DNA of 64,000 nt from VXRJ01 sp964636705 (lineage in GTDB: Bacteria; Acidobacteriota; Vicinamibacteria; Vicinamibacterales; UBA8438). The stretch covers positions 62,001 through 126,000 of the forward strand of contig CAZWUJ010000007.1 of the NCBI GenBank assembly GCA_964636705.1, read 5' to 3'. The position numbers and the translations under genes were made by a program. This document shows, piece after piece, positions 15,210 through 24,211 of the stretch (positions within the stretch are counted from its first letter, which is position 1; every line of letters starts with the position of its first letter). The notes beneath the pieces are model-generated. The model did not search any database, was not told the origin of the DNA, and was given only the letters and a program-made list of their open reading frames with translations.

Positions 15210-17009
15210 ATGCTGACGGTCCTGTCGTTGCTTCCAATCATTGTCGTAGCGGTTTTTCTGGTCGGACTCCGGTGGCCGGCGAGCCGCGCGATGCCGCTCT
15301 CATACATCACCGCGGTCGTACTGGCGCTCGTCGTCTGGCAAGTGCCGGGCCTCCAGGTGGTGGCGGCGAGCGTCAACGGCCTGATCGTCGCCCTCACGCT
15401 GCTCTACATCATCTTCGGAGCCATCCTTCTGCTCAACACGCTGCAGGAAAGCGGCGCAATTCGGGCGATTCGGCAGGGGTTCACCGATATCACCCCCGAC
15501 CGCCGGGTGCAGGTGATCATCATCGCCTGGCTCTTCGGCGCGTTCATCGAGGGCTCCGCCGGTTTCGGAACGCCCGCCGCGGTGGCCGTTCCCCTGCTGG
15601 TCGGCCTCGGATTCCCCGGGATGGCGGCCGTCACCGCCGGCATGATCATCCAGAGCACGCCGGTGAGCTTTGGCGCTCTGGGAACCCCGATTCTGGTAGG
15701 CGTCAACACCGGACTGAGCGCCGGGCTCGATCGGGTGCAGGAGGCAGGCTACGTGGCCGGCTGCGCCAGTGCCGAGACGCTGGCCCAATGCGGTGAGTGG
15801 AGCACGTTCCTTGCCTCCATCGGCTTCAAGGTCGCCATCCTGCACGCCATCGCGGGAACGCTCATCCCACTGATCCTGGTCGCCTTCATGACGCGGTTCT
15901 TCGGGCCGAAACGGTCGGTCTCGGAGGGACTGCAGGTCTGGCCGTTTGCCATCTTCGCGGCACTCGCGATGACCGTACCCTACCTCGCCGCCGGCTACTT
16001 CCTCGGACCCGCCTTCCCCGCCCTGATCGGAAGCATGGCAGGCCTTGCCATCGTGGTCACCGCCGCGCGAGCCGGGTTTCTGGTACCGAGAGCCGAGCAT
16101 GTCTGGGAGTTCGACGCGAAAGAGAACTGGCCGGGCGAATGGACCGGCACGATTGAAGTGAAGGATACGGCTCACGCCAGCGGATCGATGGGTCTGGCCA
16201 AGGCCTGGTCGCCCTACGTCATCGTGGCGCTGCTGCTGCTCGGTTCGCGCCTTGTGCCTCCGCTGCAGGCGGCGCTGCAGTCGTGGACCATCACATGGCC
16301 CGACATGTTCGGCACGTCGATCTCCGCCAACGCCGTGCAGCCACTCTATTTGCCTGGCTTCCTCTTCATACTCACGTCGCTAATCACGTTCGTCCTCCAC
16401 GGCATCCCGGGCGCAGCATACAAGCGCGCCTGGGGCACGTCGCTGAAGGTGACGGCGGCCGCGTCCGTCGCCTTGGTCTTTACCGTGCCGATGGTCCAGG
16501 TCTTCCTGAACAGCATGGGCGGCGCCGCGGGTTACGAGCGGATGCCGATCGTGCTGGCCGAGGGCGTCGCCGCCCTGGCCGGCGGCGCCTGGCCGATCTT
16601 CTCGCCGTTCATCGGCGGGATCGGCGCTGCCGTCGCCGGAAGCAACACGGTGAGCAACATGATGTTCTCGCTTTTCCAGTTCGACATGGGAGGGCGCATC
16701 ATGGTCGATCCGACCTGGATCGTCGCCCTTCAGGCCATCGGCGGCGCGGCTGGCAACATGATCTGCGTCCACAACGTCGTTGCCGCTTCGGCGGTGGTCG
16801 GCCTCCTCGGCCGGGAGGGCGCGGTCATCAGGATGACCGTGATCCCGTTCGTCTACTACGCGCTCCTGCCCGGCTCCCTCGGCTATCTGTTCGTGTCGTA
16901 CGCCACGAGCGGGCTGATGAACGTCGGGACGTTGCTCGTTGCACTGATCGCGGCCCTCGCGATCTACATGATCGTACGGCACGGCAGCCGCCCGGCGACG
17001 GCGGGCTAG
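15210..17009 (+). CDS. lldP: L-lactate permease (LctP/LldP family)
   Basis: 599 residues with a dozen or more hydrophobic segments, close to the family length of about 550. Family motifs: an early YIIFGAILLLNTLQESGAI, FIEGSAGFGTPAAVAVPLL, IIQSTPVSFGALGTPI, and near the end SPFIGGIGAAVAGSNTVSNM. LctP carriers import lactate or glycolate with protons across the inner membrane. A GGGAGG ribosome binding site precedes the ATG. No lactate dehydrogenase gene is adjacent; the next gene is a small cupin 22 bases downstream that may be co-transcribed. Confidence 0.93.
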   Translation: MLTVLSLLPIIVVAVFLVGLRWPASRAMPLSYITAVVLALVVWQVPGLQVVAASVNGLIVALTLLYIIFGAILLLNTLQESGAIRAIRQGFTDITPDRRVQVIIIAWLFGAFIEGSAGFGTPAAVAVPLLVGLGFPGMAAVTAGMIIQSTPVSFGALGTPILVGVNTGLSAGLDRVQEAGYVAGCASAETLAQCGEWSTFLASIGFKVAILHAIAGTLIPLILVAFMTRFFGPKRSVSEGLQVWPFAIFAALAMTVPYLAAGYFLGPAFPALIGSMAGLAIVVTAARAGFLVPRAEHVWEFDAKENWPGEWTGTIEVKDTAHASGSMGLAKAWSPYVIVALLLLGSRLVPPLQAALQSWTITWPDMFGTSISANAVQPLYLPGFLFILTSLITFVLHGIPGAAYKRAWGTSLKVTAAASVALVFTVPMVQVFLNSMGGAAGYERMPIVLAEGVAALAGGAWPIFSPFIGGIGAAVAGSNTVSNMMFSLFQFDMGGRIMVDPTWIVALQAIGGAAGNMICVHNVVAASAVVGLLGREGAVIRMTVIPFVYYALLPGSLGYLFVSYATSGLMNVGTLLVALIAALAIYMIVRHGSRPATAG

Positions 17010-17031
17010 GCCTCACGGAACGCGACGGGCC

Positions 17032-17430
17032 ATGCGGATCGCGCAACTGGCGGAACTCGCCACTGAGGCGTCGGACCCGAACACTTTCGTCGGGCAGGCG
17101 CGCCTGACTCGTCTGCCAGGACTATCGGACGACCCGGCAGTGCACGGCTTCCGCGTGGAGTTCGAGCCCGCCGCCCGGACCAACTGGCATACGCACAGCG
17201 GCCCTCAACTGCTGATCGTCGTCTCGGGCGCTTGCCGGCTGCAAAAGGACGGTGAGGCGGTGACAGTGCTCGAGTCGGGTGACGTCGCCTGCATCGCACC
17301 GGGAGAACGGCACTGGCACGGCGCGTCGGCGGACGGACCGATGACGCACGTCGCGATCAACATCAACTCGAAGACGACGTGGCTCGAGCCGGTAAGCGAC
17401 GCGGAGTATTCCGGCACCGGCGCCGCCTGA
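17032..17430 (+). CDS. Single-domain cupin protein
   Basis: 132 residues. The conserved cupin beta-barrel occupies about 40-115: metal-site motif NWHTHSGPQLLIVVSG (first cupin motif with two His) and GDVACIAPGERHWHGAS (second motif). This matches the small cupins related to carboxymuconolactone-decarboxylase-associated proteins. Such proteins can be enzymes (isomerases, dioxygenases) or simply metal- or ligand-binding barrels; no substrate can be given. It follows the lactate permease by 22 bases and is convergent with the M2 peptidase gene. Confidence 0.85.
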   Translation: MRIAQLAELATEASDPNTFVGQARLTRLPGLSDDPAVHGFRVEFEPAARTNWHTHSGPQLLIVVSGACRLQKDGEAVTVLESGDVACIAPGERHWHGASADGPMTHVAININSKTTWLEPVSDAEYSGTGAA

Positions 17431-17452
17431 ACTGGCGCGGCCCGGCGCGCGT

Positions 17453-19288
17453 CTACCAGCCGCAGGTGCGGCCGGCGTTCTGCTCGTCCAGCCAGTCGCG
17501 AAGCGGCGCGAAGTAGTCGAGAATCGCGCCCGCGTCCATCTCGCGGGTGCCCGCAATCGCCTCGAGCGCGTCCCGCCACGGGCGACTTGCACCCATGCGG
17601 AGCAGCGCGCCGAGCCGCTCCCCCGCCTCCCGGCTGCCATAGATCGAGCACCGATGCAGTGGGCCGTCAACTCCGGCCGCCTCGCATAGTGCGCGGTGGA
17701 ACTGGAACTGCAGTATGTGCGCCAGGAAGTAGCGCGCATAGGGGACGTTGGCCGGCACGTGGTACTTAGCCCCCGGGTCGAAGTCGTTCGCGGTCCGCCG
17801 CACAGGTGCGCCCACCCCCTGGTACGACTCGCGCAGCCGCCACCATTCCTCGGTGTATCTGCCCGGCGCCACCTCGCCGCTGAAGACCTGCCACCGCCAC
17901 TGATCCACCAGGAGACCGAACGGGAGGAATGCCACCTTGTCGAGCGCCTGCCGCAGCAGAAACGGAATGTCTCCCGCCGCCCGCGGCACACGGTCGAGCA
18001 GCCCTGCTTCCACGAGGTACTCCGGAGTGATCGAGAGGGCTATCGCGTCACCAATGCCCTCGTGGAAACCATCGTGCGCGCCCGTCCGGAAGAGCGGATC
18101 CTGCCGCCGGTAAGCCCGCTGGTAGTAGGTATGCCCCAGTTCGTGGTGGATCGTGGCGAAGTCCTCCGCCGTGGGCTCGATACACATCTTGATCCGCAGG
18201 TCCTGGTCGTAGTCGATGTTCCAGGCGCTCGCATGACAGACGACTTCCCGATTCGCCGGCCGGACGAACAGGGAGCGATCCCAGAACGTATCAGGCAGCG
18301 GTGCGAACCCGAGGGAACTGAAGAAACGCTCACCGTAACGGACCATCTCGACCGCATCGACATCCTGCCGCTGCAGTTGCCGCGTGAGATCGACCCCCGA
18401 GCCGACCTCGTCGGGCACTACCAGATCGATGACGTTGCCCCAGCTCTGGGCCCACATGTTGCCCAGCAAGTGCGCGGGAATGGCGCCGTCGGGGGACACG
18501 ATCGCCGTCCCGTAAGCATCGCCCAACTCCGCGCGAACCAGGCAGTGGAGGGACGCATACAGTGGACGAACCTGGTCCCAAAGCCGGTCGAGTTCGTCCC
18601 GGAAGGCATCGGACTGCATGTCGTACGCCGAACGCCACATCGCGCCCGCATCATCGAAACCAAGCTCCACCGCCCCGGCGTTCGCGATCTCGACGAACCT
18701 TTGATAGCGCCGGCGAAGCGGCACCGCGATTGATCGCCATCCCTCCCAGGCTTCGATCAACTCATCCGTGTCGCGCGACTGCGCCAGGATGCGCTCCAGC
18801 ATCGGAAGATCCATGCACCCGTCATCCTGTCCCGCAACTTCTCCGCGGCCTTCGTCCGGACAGTACCGACCCCGGCCGTACGCCGCCTCCATTTCCGCCT
18901 GAATACTCGCCAGCTCCCGTTGCAGGGCTGAGTCGGACGGCGCGACCGCGGCGAGCGACGTTCTAAGCAGCGTGAGCTTGCGGGACGCCTCCTCCGGCAG
19001 TTCCACCTCCGCAAAGCGTGCGGCAGCCGTCGCCAGTTCGGTGGTCGCCCCCATCAGTTCGGCGTTCGCAGCCGCGGCAAGCGCGTTCGTCTCGTCGGAG
19101 ATGAAGTTCTGCTGCACCCACGCCGCCCGCTCCGCCGCGATGCGCAACTCCAGCAGCTGCGGTTCAGCTTCCCCAAGGAACGCCAGCGCGTCGGCCGCGG
19201 TCGGCAACGAGGGATTGTCGTCGCCGCACGCAACCAGCACCGTGGCGCCCAGGCAGGCAGCGGCAAACGCGTTCCGATGCCCCGTCAT
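17453..19288 (-). CDS. M2 family dipeptidyl carboxypeptidase (ACE-like) lipoprotein
   Basis: 611 residues from the ATG at 19288, preceded by GGAGGTGAG. The N-terminus is a lipoprotein signal with lipobox LVAC (ATVLVACGDD), so the protein is likely anchored to a membrane. The gluzincin motif is IHHELGHTYYQRAYR, followed by the third-ligand helix HDGFHEGIGDAIALS, exactly as in angiotensin-converting enzymes. Further family segments: LLGNMWAQSWGNV and a C-terminal ARYFLAHILQFQFHRALC. Bacterial M2 enzymes release dipeptides from peptide C-termini. The gene starts four bases after the ABC permease gene ends, so the three genes probably form one unit. Confidence 0.92.
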   Translation of the reverse strand: MTGHRNAFAAACLGATVLVACGDDNPSLPTAADALAFLGEAEPQLLELRIAAERAAWVQQNFISDETNALAAAANAELMGATTELATAAARFAEVELPEEASRKLTLLRTSLAAVAPSDSALQRELASIQAEMEAAYGRGRYCPDEGRGEVAGQDDGCMDLPMLERILAQSRDTDELIEAWEGWRSIAVPLRRRYQRFVEIANAGAVELGFDDAGAMWRSAYDMQSDAFRDELDRLWDQVRPLYASLHCLVRAELGDAYGTAIVSPDGAIPAHLLGNMWAQSWGNVIDLVVPDEVGSGVDLTRQLQRQDVDAVEMVRYGERFFSSLGFAPLPDTFWDRSLFVRPANREVVCHASAWNIDYDQDLRIKMCIEPTAEDFATIHHELGHTYYQRAYRRQDPLFRTGAHDGFHEGIGDAIALSITPEYLVEAGLLDRVPRAAGDIPFLLRQALDKVAFLPFGLLVDQWRWQVFSGEVAPGRYTEEWWRLRESYQGVGAPVRRTANDFDPGAKYHVPANVPYARYFLAHILQFQFHRALCEAAGVDGPLHRCSIYGSREAGERLGALLRMGASRPWRDALEAIAGTREMDAGAILDYFAPLRDWLDEQNAGRTCGW

Positions 19289-19292
19289 CGTC

Positions 19293-20069
19293 TCACCTCC
19301 AACGAAACAGGCGCAGGGCCAGCACGAAGCTGGCGCCGGTCCACGCAACTAGTATCAGCAACTCCGGACCGATGGTCACAAGCCCCTCGCCATGCAACAT
19401 GACGCCCCGCAACGCGTCAATCAACGCCGTGAGGGGCATCGCCCGAATGAGCGGCTGCAGGGGGTCCGGATAGTTGGACGAGGCGAAGAAAACGCCCGAC
19501 GCTATCCACATCGGGACCATCACAACGTTCATGATGCCCGAGACTCCCTCGATCGTCCGTGGCCTCGCAGCGGTCAGCAAGCCGATCCCGCCGAAGGTCA
19601 TTGCACCAACGATCGCGACCAGACCCAAGGTGAGCAAGGATCCCTCGACCGGCGTGCCGAAGACCAGTCGGGCGACACCCAGCAGGGCCGCAACTTCCAG
19701 GACGAGCAGCAGCAGACGCGCCATGACGAGGGATCCCAGATAGTGAGGACGGCGCATCGGCGTTGCAATCATGCGTTTGAGGAGCTTGCGTGACCGCTGC
19801 ACGACTACCGTGAAACCGATACCCCACATCCCGGTCCCCATGATGTTCATCCCGAGCAGACCCGGGATCAACCAGTCGACGTACCGATAGCCCGGCGCTG
19901 CCGCCGCTTCGTCCGGCCCGTCGAACGCCAGACCGAGAGCCAGTGTCATCAGGATCGGAAACACGAAGACCCAGAAGATCATCTCCGGCTCACGCACCAT
20001 CAGCATCAGCCGGCTCAACGTCAGTTCAACGAACGGATGCCGGATCTTCCCCGCGCTTCGTTCACTCAT
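19293..20069 (-). CDS. ABC-2 type transporter permease
   Basis: 258 residues from the ATG at 20069; a longer in-frame start at 20105 would sit deep inside the ATPase gene. An N-terminal cytoplasmic segment leads into six hydrophobic spans (FWVFVFPILMTLALGLAF first). The ABC-2 signature region is seen in VSGIMNVVMVPMWIASGVFF and the following NYPDPLQPLIRAMPLTALID. The start overlaps the end of the ATPase gene by eight bases, so the two proteins are made together. Substrate unknown; relatives export drugs, polysaccharides or lipids. Confidence 0.9.
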   Translation of the reverse strand: MSERSAGKIRHPFVELTLSRLMLMVREPEMIFWVFVFPILMTLALGLAFDGPDEAAAAPGYRYVDWLIPGLLGMNIMGTGMWGIGFTVVVQRSRKLLKRMIATPMRRPHYLGSLVMARLLLLVLEVAALLGVARLVFGTPVEGSLLTLGLVAIVGAMTFGGIGLLTAARPRTIEGVSGIMNVVMVPMWIASGVFFASSNYPDPLQPLIRAMPLTALIDALRGVMLHGEGLVTIGPELLILVAWTGASFVLALRLFRWR

Positions 20070-20826
20070 CGCGCAGTTGGTGCCCGGTGAGGGCCACAAA
20101 GACATCCTCGAGCGTCGCCCGCGGCGGCTTCGTCACATGCGGCACGCCGATCGTGTCGATCAGTTCGTCCGGACTTCCCTGGGCAATCACCCGACCCTCG
20201 TCAATGATCACCAGGCGATCGCAAAGCACCTGCGCCTCATCCATGTAGTGCGTAGTCAGGACAATGGTGCCGCCATCGGCGCGGAACTTCTCGAGCAATG
20301 CCCAGAGCTGCCGGCGGGACTGCGGATCCAGCCCGGTCGTCGGCTCGTCGAGGAAAAGCAGATCGGGGTCGCCGACCAGCGCACAGCCCACCGCAAGGCG
20401 CTGCTTCTGCCCGCCGGAGAGCGTGCTGACCCAACTGTTCCGTTTCGCTTCCAGTTCCAGGAGACGGATCACTTCCTCGACCGGCCGGCCGCGGGGATAG
20501 AACGTGCGAAACAGACGCAGGGTCTCCTCAACCGACAGCCGTTCGTCGAGTTGCGCGTCCTGGAGATGGATGCCGAGTCGCGCGCGCAGTGCGGGATCGT
20601 TCTCTCCCCATGCCGAGCCGAGAACGTGGATCTCGCCGGCGTCGGGCGCGAGAATGCCCTCCAGCATCTCGAGGACCGTGGTCTTGCCAGCGCCGTTCGG
20701 CCCGAGGAGGCCGAAACACTCCCCGCGCCGGATGTCCAGATCCAGCCCCGTGACCGCGACCACGTCGCCGTATCGCTTCACGAGACCTCGGCAGGACACC
20801 GCCAGGTCCGTTGCGTCGCTGGTCAT
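20062..20826 (-). CDS. ABC transporter ATP-binding protein
   Basis: 254 residues, standard single nucleotide-binding domain. Walker A GLLGPNGAGKTT near residue 40, Q-loop in GIHLQDAQLDERLS, signature TLSGGQKQRLAVG, Walker B DLLFLDEPTTGLD and switch His in VLTTHYMDEA. The MDEA tail and the C-terminal extension (ATLEDVFVALTGHQLRDE) are typical of ABC-2 exporters of the CcmA/DrrA class. It overlaps the permease gene and, with the M2 lipoprotein gene, is transcribed away from purA. Confidence 0.94.
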   Translation of the reverse strand: MTSDATDLAVSCRGLVKRYGDVVAVTGLDLDIRRGECFGLLGPNGAGKTTVLEMLEGILAPDAGEIHVLGSAWGENDPALRARLGIHLQDAQLDERLSVEETLRLFRTFYPRGRPVEEVIRLLELEAKRNSWVSTLSGGQKQRLAVGCALVGDPDLLFLDEPTTGLDPQSRRQLWALLEKFRADGGTIVLTTHYMDEAQVLCDRLVIIDEGRVIAQGSPDELIDTIGVPHVTKPPRATLEDVFVALTGHQLRDE

Positions 20827-20871
20827 TCCGGTAAGGCCGGACCGGCTGGCGGACCGGTCCGAAACGTCCTC

Positions 20872-22191
20872 CTAGACACCCAGATGGCGGCTGATCGACG
20901 TGTCGGGCCTGACAATCGTGTCGCGCCGGTCGGGACCCGTCGAGATGATCGCGACAGGCACGTCGATGAGTTGCTCGATTCGGTCCACGTAGGCGCGCGC
21001 CGCCGCGGGCAACGCTTCTTCGCTCCGTGCACCCGCCGTGGCCCCCTGCGCCATCCATCCGGGCAGCGTGTCGTACACGGGCTCGCAGGCCGCGAGACGC
21101 GCCACGTCGGCCGGCGGGTAGTCCAGCAACGCGCCGCGGCAGCGGTATCCGGTGCACACCCGCAGCTCTTCGACCGTGTCGAGTACGTCCAGCTTCGTCA
21201 GTGCGAGAGACTCGATGCCGTTCACGCGCACGGCGTACCGGACCGCGACGGCATCGAACCAGCCGCAACGCCGCGGGCGGCCCGTCGAAGCGCCGAACTC
21301 CTGCCCCAGTGCGCGCAGCCGCGCCGCCGCATCGCCGTTCAATTCCGTTGGGAGTGGACCTCCACCCACGCGCGTCGTGTAAGCCTTGGCGATCCCCAAC
21401 ACGTCGCCGATCGCGCGCGGCCCGATTCCCAAGCCGGTGCAGACGCCGCCGATCGTGGCGTTCGACGAGGTCACATACGGGTACGTACCGTGGTCGACGT
21501 CCAGCATCGCCCCCTGGGCCCCCTCGAACAGAATGGGGCGGGCGGCGGCAATCGCCCCGTGCAGATAGCGTGAAGTGTCAACGACCAGGGGACCAAGCCG
21601 CTCCCACTTCGCCACCACCTGGTCGCGGATCGCCCGCCAGTCGACGGGCGCGCCGGGGATGGCTCGGTTGCGGGCTTCGACATTGGCCCGGACGAGTGCC
21701 GTGAGTCGGCCGCCATCGCCTGCGTCCGCGAGGTCGCCTGTCCGGATCCCGCTCCTTGCCGCCTTGTGCTCGTAGCTCGGCCCGATGCCGCGCGACGTAG
21801 TGCCGATCCGGTGCGCACCGAGCCGATCCTCGGATGCTGCCTCCAGATGACGGTGATAAGGAAGGATCACATGTGCGCGGTCACTGACCAGCAAGCGACC
21901 GACGGTCGAGATGCCGCGGGCATGCAGTTCGTCGATCTCGGCAAAGAGCGCCTCGGGATCCAACACGACGCCGTTGCCAATGACGCAGGTGACGCCGTTG
22001 TGCAGAATGCCCGACGGGATCAGGTGAAGAATGAACTGGTGCCCTTCGACGAAGACCGTATGGCCAGCGTTGTGCCCTCCCTGCGCACGCGCCACGACGG
22101 CGAAGGCTGGCGCGAGAAGATCGACAACCTTCCCTTTGCCCTCGTCGCCCCACTGGGCGCCGAGCACGGCGAGATTCCCTGTCGCAGCCAT
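20872..22191 (-). CDS. purA: Adenylosuccinate synthetase
   Basis: 439 residues from the ATG at 22191; an in-frame ATG four codons upstream (22203) is an alternative. The enzyme condenses IMP and aspartate with GTP in AMP synthesis. Motifs: GTP-binding and catalytic loop AVLGAQWGDEGKGKVVDLL, then GGHNAGHTVFVEG, GTTSRGIGPSYEHKAARSGI, LFEGAQGAMLDVDHGTYPYV, and GASTGRPRRCGWFD (the PurA signature). Length and motifs are canonical. Located between the ABC exporter and a divergent P-loop ATPase gene. A TATCAT box preceded by TG lies 11 bases before the 22203 ATG. Confidence 0.96.
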   Translation of the reverse strand: MAATGNLAVLGAQWGDEGKGKVVDLLAPAFAVVARAQGGHNAGHTVFVEGHQFILHLIPSGILHNGVTCVIGNGVVLDPEALFAEIDELHARGISTVGRLLVSDRAHVILPYHRHLEAASEDRLGAHRIGTTSRGIGPSYEHKAARSGIRTGDLADAGDGGRLTALVRANVEARNRAIPGAPVDWRAIRDQVVAKWERLGPLVVDTSRYLHGAIAAARPILFEGAQGAMLDVDHGTYPYVTSSNATIGGVCTGLGIGPRAIGDVLGIAKAYTTRVGGGPLPTELNGDAAARLRALGQEFGASTGRPRRCGWFDAVAVRYAVRVNGIESLALTKLDVLDTVEELRVCTGYRCRGALLDYPPADVARLAACEPVYDTLPGWMAQGATAGARSEEALPAAARAYVDRIEQLIDVPVAIISTGPDRRDTIVRPDTSISRHLGV

Positions 22192-22212
22192 CAGCGTGCG
22201 CAAAAGCTGTGG

Positions 22213-23433
22213 ATGATAGCAGAACGATTGACAGACCCGGTCACCTTGCCTATCGTCAGGAACTCACCCTTGCTTCACGAACGCCCCGGGATCGAACGCG
22301 ACGTCCTTCTGGCGCTTGACGCCGAGCCTTCCCGCGTTGCCGTTGTGCTCGGTCCAACCGGCAGTGGACGAACCTCGGTACTGCGAAGCGTCACAGCCCG
22401 GCTGGGCAGGGAACGGGGGCGCTACGTCGATGCCGAACGCGTCATTTCCACGCCGGAGCGATTCCTTGCAGCGGTCGTCGGATCGGGTCACGATCAGGCA
22501 CCCGCCTCCTCTTCGGACGGCACGCCGCGCACGGCGTTCGACGCACTGCTCGACTACGTCAACAGGCAGCCCGTCCCGGGCCGGCGACCGCCCGTTCTCC
22601 TGCTCGACGAGTTCGTCGAACTCGAGAGATTGAGCGCGTTCCCCGGACTTCGCGGGTTGATCGGCGAGTTTCTCGACGCCGTCGCACGCAGTCCAAACCG
22701 GTTCGTCCTGGCCAGCCGATATGTCACGCGCGCAACCCGCCTGCTGGCCGCCATGCCTGCCGACCGGATCACCATCATCCATCTGCCTCCGTTGACGGAT
22801 GGCGAGGTGCGAGCCATTCTCGCCGGGCGGGCCGCTGGCTACGGCGGCGCCGACCTGACCGAGCTGGCCGGTGCGGTGCGCGCACTTGCGGATGGACGTC
22901 CCGGCTATGTGCACGAGATCGCGACAGCGGTGACGACTGGCGAAGGAACCAGCGATCCGGTAGACGCACTGGCCGCGCTGTTGGCTACCGGGGCGCCGCT
23001 TGCCACAACCTGCCGCTTCACCTACGAGCACCGGCTGCACCGCGCACGGGGCTACGGTGCGCTCAAGGGCATCCTGGCGACACTGGCCGAAGAGGAACCG
23101 CTCACGCTGTCCGCAATTGCCCGGCGCCTTCGCCGCACTCCCGGGTCGACCAAGGACTATCTCTCGTGGCTGGTGGACGTCGACCTGATCGCGATGGAGG
23201 GAAGACTCTACCGCTTCGTCGACCCCATGCTACGGCTATGGGTCAGGCTCCACTGCCGCCCCGCCCCACCGGACGACATCGCCCTCGCGCGTGAAGTGCA
23301 GGACTACGCCATCGACCGCTTGCCACCCTTTGGAACGACGACCGACGATGGCCAGCAGCCTTCGCCGGCGGGAACATCGACTGTCGGGCCAACTCTGGCC
23401 ACGGCGCCACTCGACCTGATCGAGATCGACTGA
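22213..23433 (+). CDS. Archaeal-type P-loop ATPase with C-terminal winged helix; Walker A Lys replaced by Arg
   Basis: 406 residues from the ATG at 22213. A promoter-like pair lies at 22228-22256, so a TTG at 22270 is an alternative start. Walker A region VVLGPTGSGRTSVLR has Arg53 where the catalytic Lys is expected. Walker B is PVLLLDEFVELE. A sensor-like segment FVLASRYVTRATRL and the lid follow. The C-terminal part holds a winged helix (AIARRLRRTPGSTKDYLSWL) and the tail FVDPMLRLWVRLH, the arrangement of archaeal-type ATPases of the STAND/AAA group. These proteins are often linked to nucleic-acid or toxin-like functions. Nothing in the context gives its role. Confidence 0.75.
   Translation: MIAERLTDPVTLPIVRNSPLLHERPGIERDVLLALDAEPSRVAVVLGPTGSGRTSVLRSVTARLGRERGRYVDAERVISTPERFLAAVVGSGHDQAPASSSDGTPRTAFDALLDYVNRQPVPGRRPPVLLLDEFVELERLSAFPGLRGLIGEFLDAVARSPNRFVLASRYVTRATRLLAAMPADRITIIHLPPLTDGEVRAILAGRAAGYGGADLTELAGAVRALADGRPGYVHEIATAVTTGEGTSDPVDALAALLATGAPLATTCRFTYEHRLHRARGYGALKGILATLAEEEPLTLSAIARRLRRTPGSTKDYLSWLVDVDLIAMEGRLYRFVDPMLRLWVRLHCRPAPPDDIALAREVQDYAIDRLPPFGTTTDDGQQPSPAGTSTVGPTLATAPLDLIEID
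22214..22219 (-). promoter_or_regulatory. Probable extended -10 box of purA
   Basis: Minus-strand TGCTATCAT, an extended -10 (TG-N-TATCAT), 11 bases before the first ATG of purA. No good -35 is seen, as is usual for extended -10 promoters. Confidence 0.4.
22228..22256 (+). promoter_or_regulatory. Candidate sigma-70 promoter of the ATPase gene
   Basis: Perfect -35 TTGACA at 22228-22233, 17-base spacer, -10 TATCGT at 22251-22256. If used, transcription would begin near 22263, downstream of the ATG at 22213, and would favour the TTG at 22270. Confidence 0.4.
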
Positions 23434-23437
23434 ACGC

Positions 23438-24211
23438 TCAGGCATCAAGTGCGGCGCCCGAGGGTGCGTCCTCGCCGGTCGCGCCAAGCCGGCGCAACGT
23501 CTCTCGAGCGGCGGCCTGCTCTGCGCCCTTCCTGGAAGCTCCGCTGGCTGTGCAGACCGGCACGCCGTCGATCGCCACCGCGACCTCGAACGTCTTGTCG
23601 TGGTCCGGACCAGTGGTGTCCAGCACGGTATACATCGGAAGCGAGCGACCGCGAGCCTGGAGCCATTCCTGCAGTGCCGACTTGGGGTCGCGATAGCCGG
23701 CCCCGTCACATGACGTGGACGGCGGCAATGGCGACCGGAACAACAGTTCGTCGTACAGCTCCGCGTACACGCGATCGAGAACGCCGCGCGCGGCCTCGTA
23801 TCCCCCTTCGAGGAAAACCGCTCCGACAACCGCTTCGAATGCATTGGCGATAAGCGACGCTTTCGTCCGTCCCCCGCTACGCTCCTCGCCTCGGCCCAGT
23901 CGCAGAAAGTCGGACAGTTCCAGCCGGGACCCCATCGCCGAGAGCGTGCCTCTCGATACGAGCAGGGCCTTGCACTGCGACGCGTCGCCTGGTGACCCTG
24001 CCCCGCGCCACCCCGTATGAATGACATGCGAGATGATGAGGCCGACCACGGCGTCACCGAGGAACTCCAGCAACTCGTTGTCGCCGGTCTCACACGCTTC
24101 GACCTCATGGGAGTAGGACCGGTGCGTCAGTGCCCGCTCCAGCAGCCGCCGATCCCTGAACGTGTAGCCAAGCCGCGCTTCCAGATCGGTGAGGCTCGGG
24201 GAGTCAGGCAT
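23438..24211 (-). CDS. rnc: Ribonuclease III
   Basis: 257 residues from the ATG at 24211; the longer frame at 24268 overlaps the phosphatase gene. The RNase III domain has the signature DNELLEFLGDAVVGLIISH and the second acidic site in ANAFEAVVGAVFLEGG. A double-stranded RNA-binding domain follows at about 170-240 (DPKSALQEWLQARG, and GASRKGAEQAAARETL). The enzyme processes rRNA precursors and cleaves structured mRNAs. The start overlaps the end of the SpoIIE phosphatase gene by eight bases. The usual era neighbour is absent. Confidence 0.95.
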   Translation of the reverse strand: MPDSPSLTDLEARLGYTFRDRRLLERALTHRSYSHEVEACETGDNELLEFLGDAVVGLIISHVIHTGWRGAGSPGDASQCKALLVSRGTLSAMGSRLELSDFLRLGRGEERSGGRTKASLIANAFEAVVGAVFLEGGYEAARGVLDRVYAELYDELLFRSPLPPSTSCDGAGYRDPKSALQEWLQARGRSLPMYTVLDTTGPDHDKTFEVAVAIDGVPVCTASGASRKGAEQAAARETLRRLGATGEDAPSGAALDA

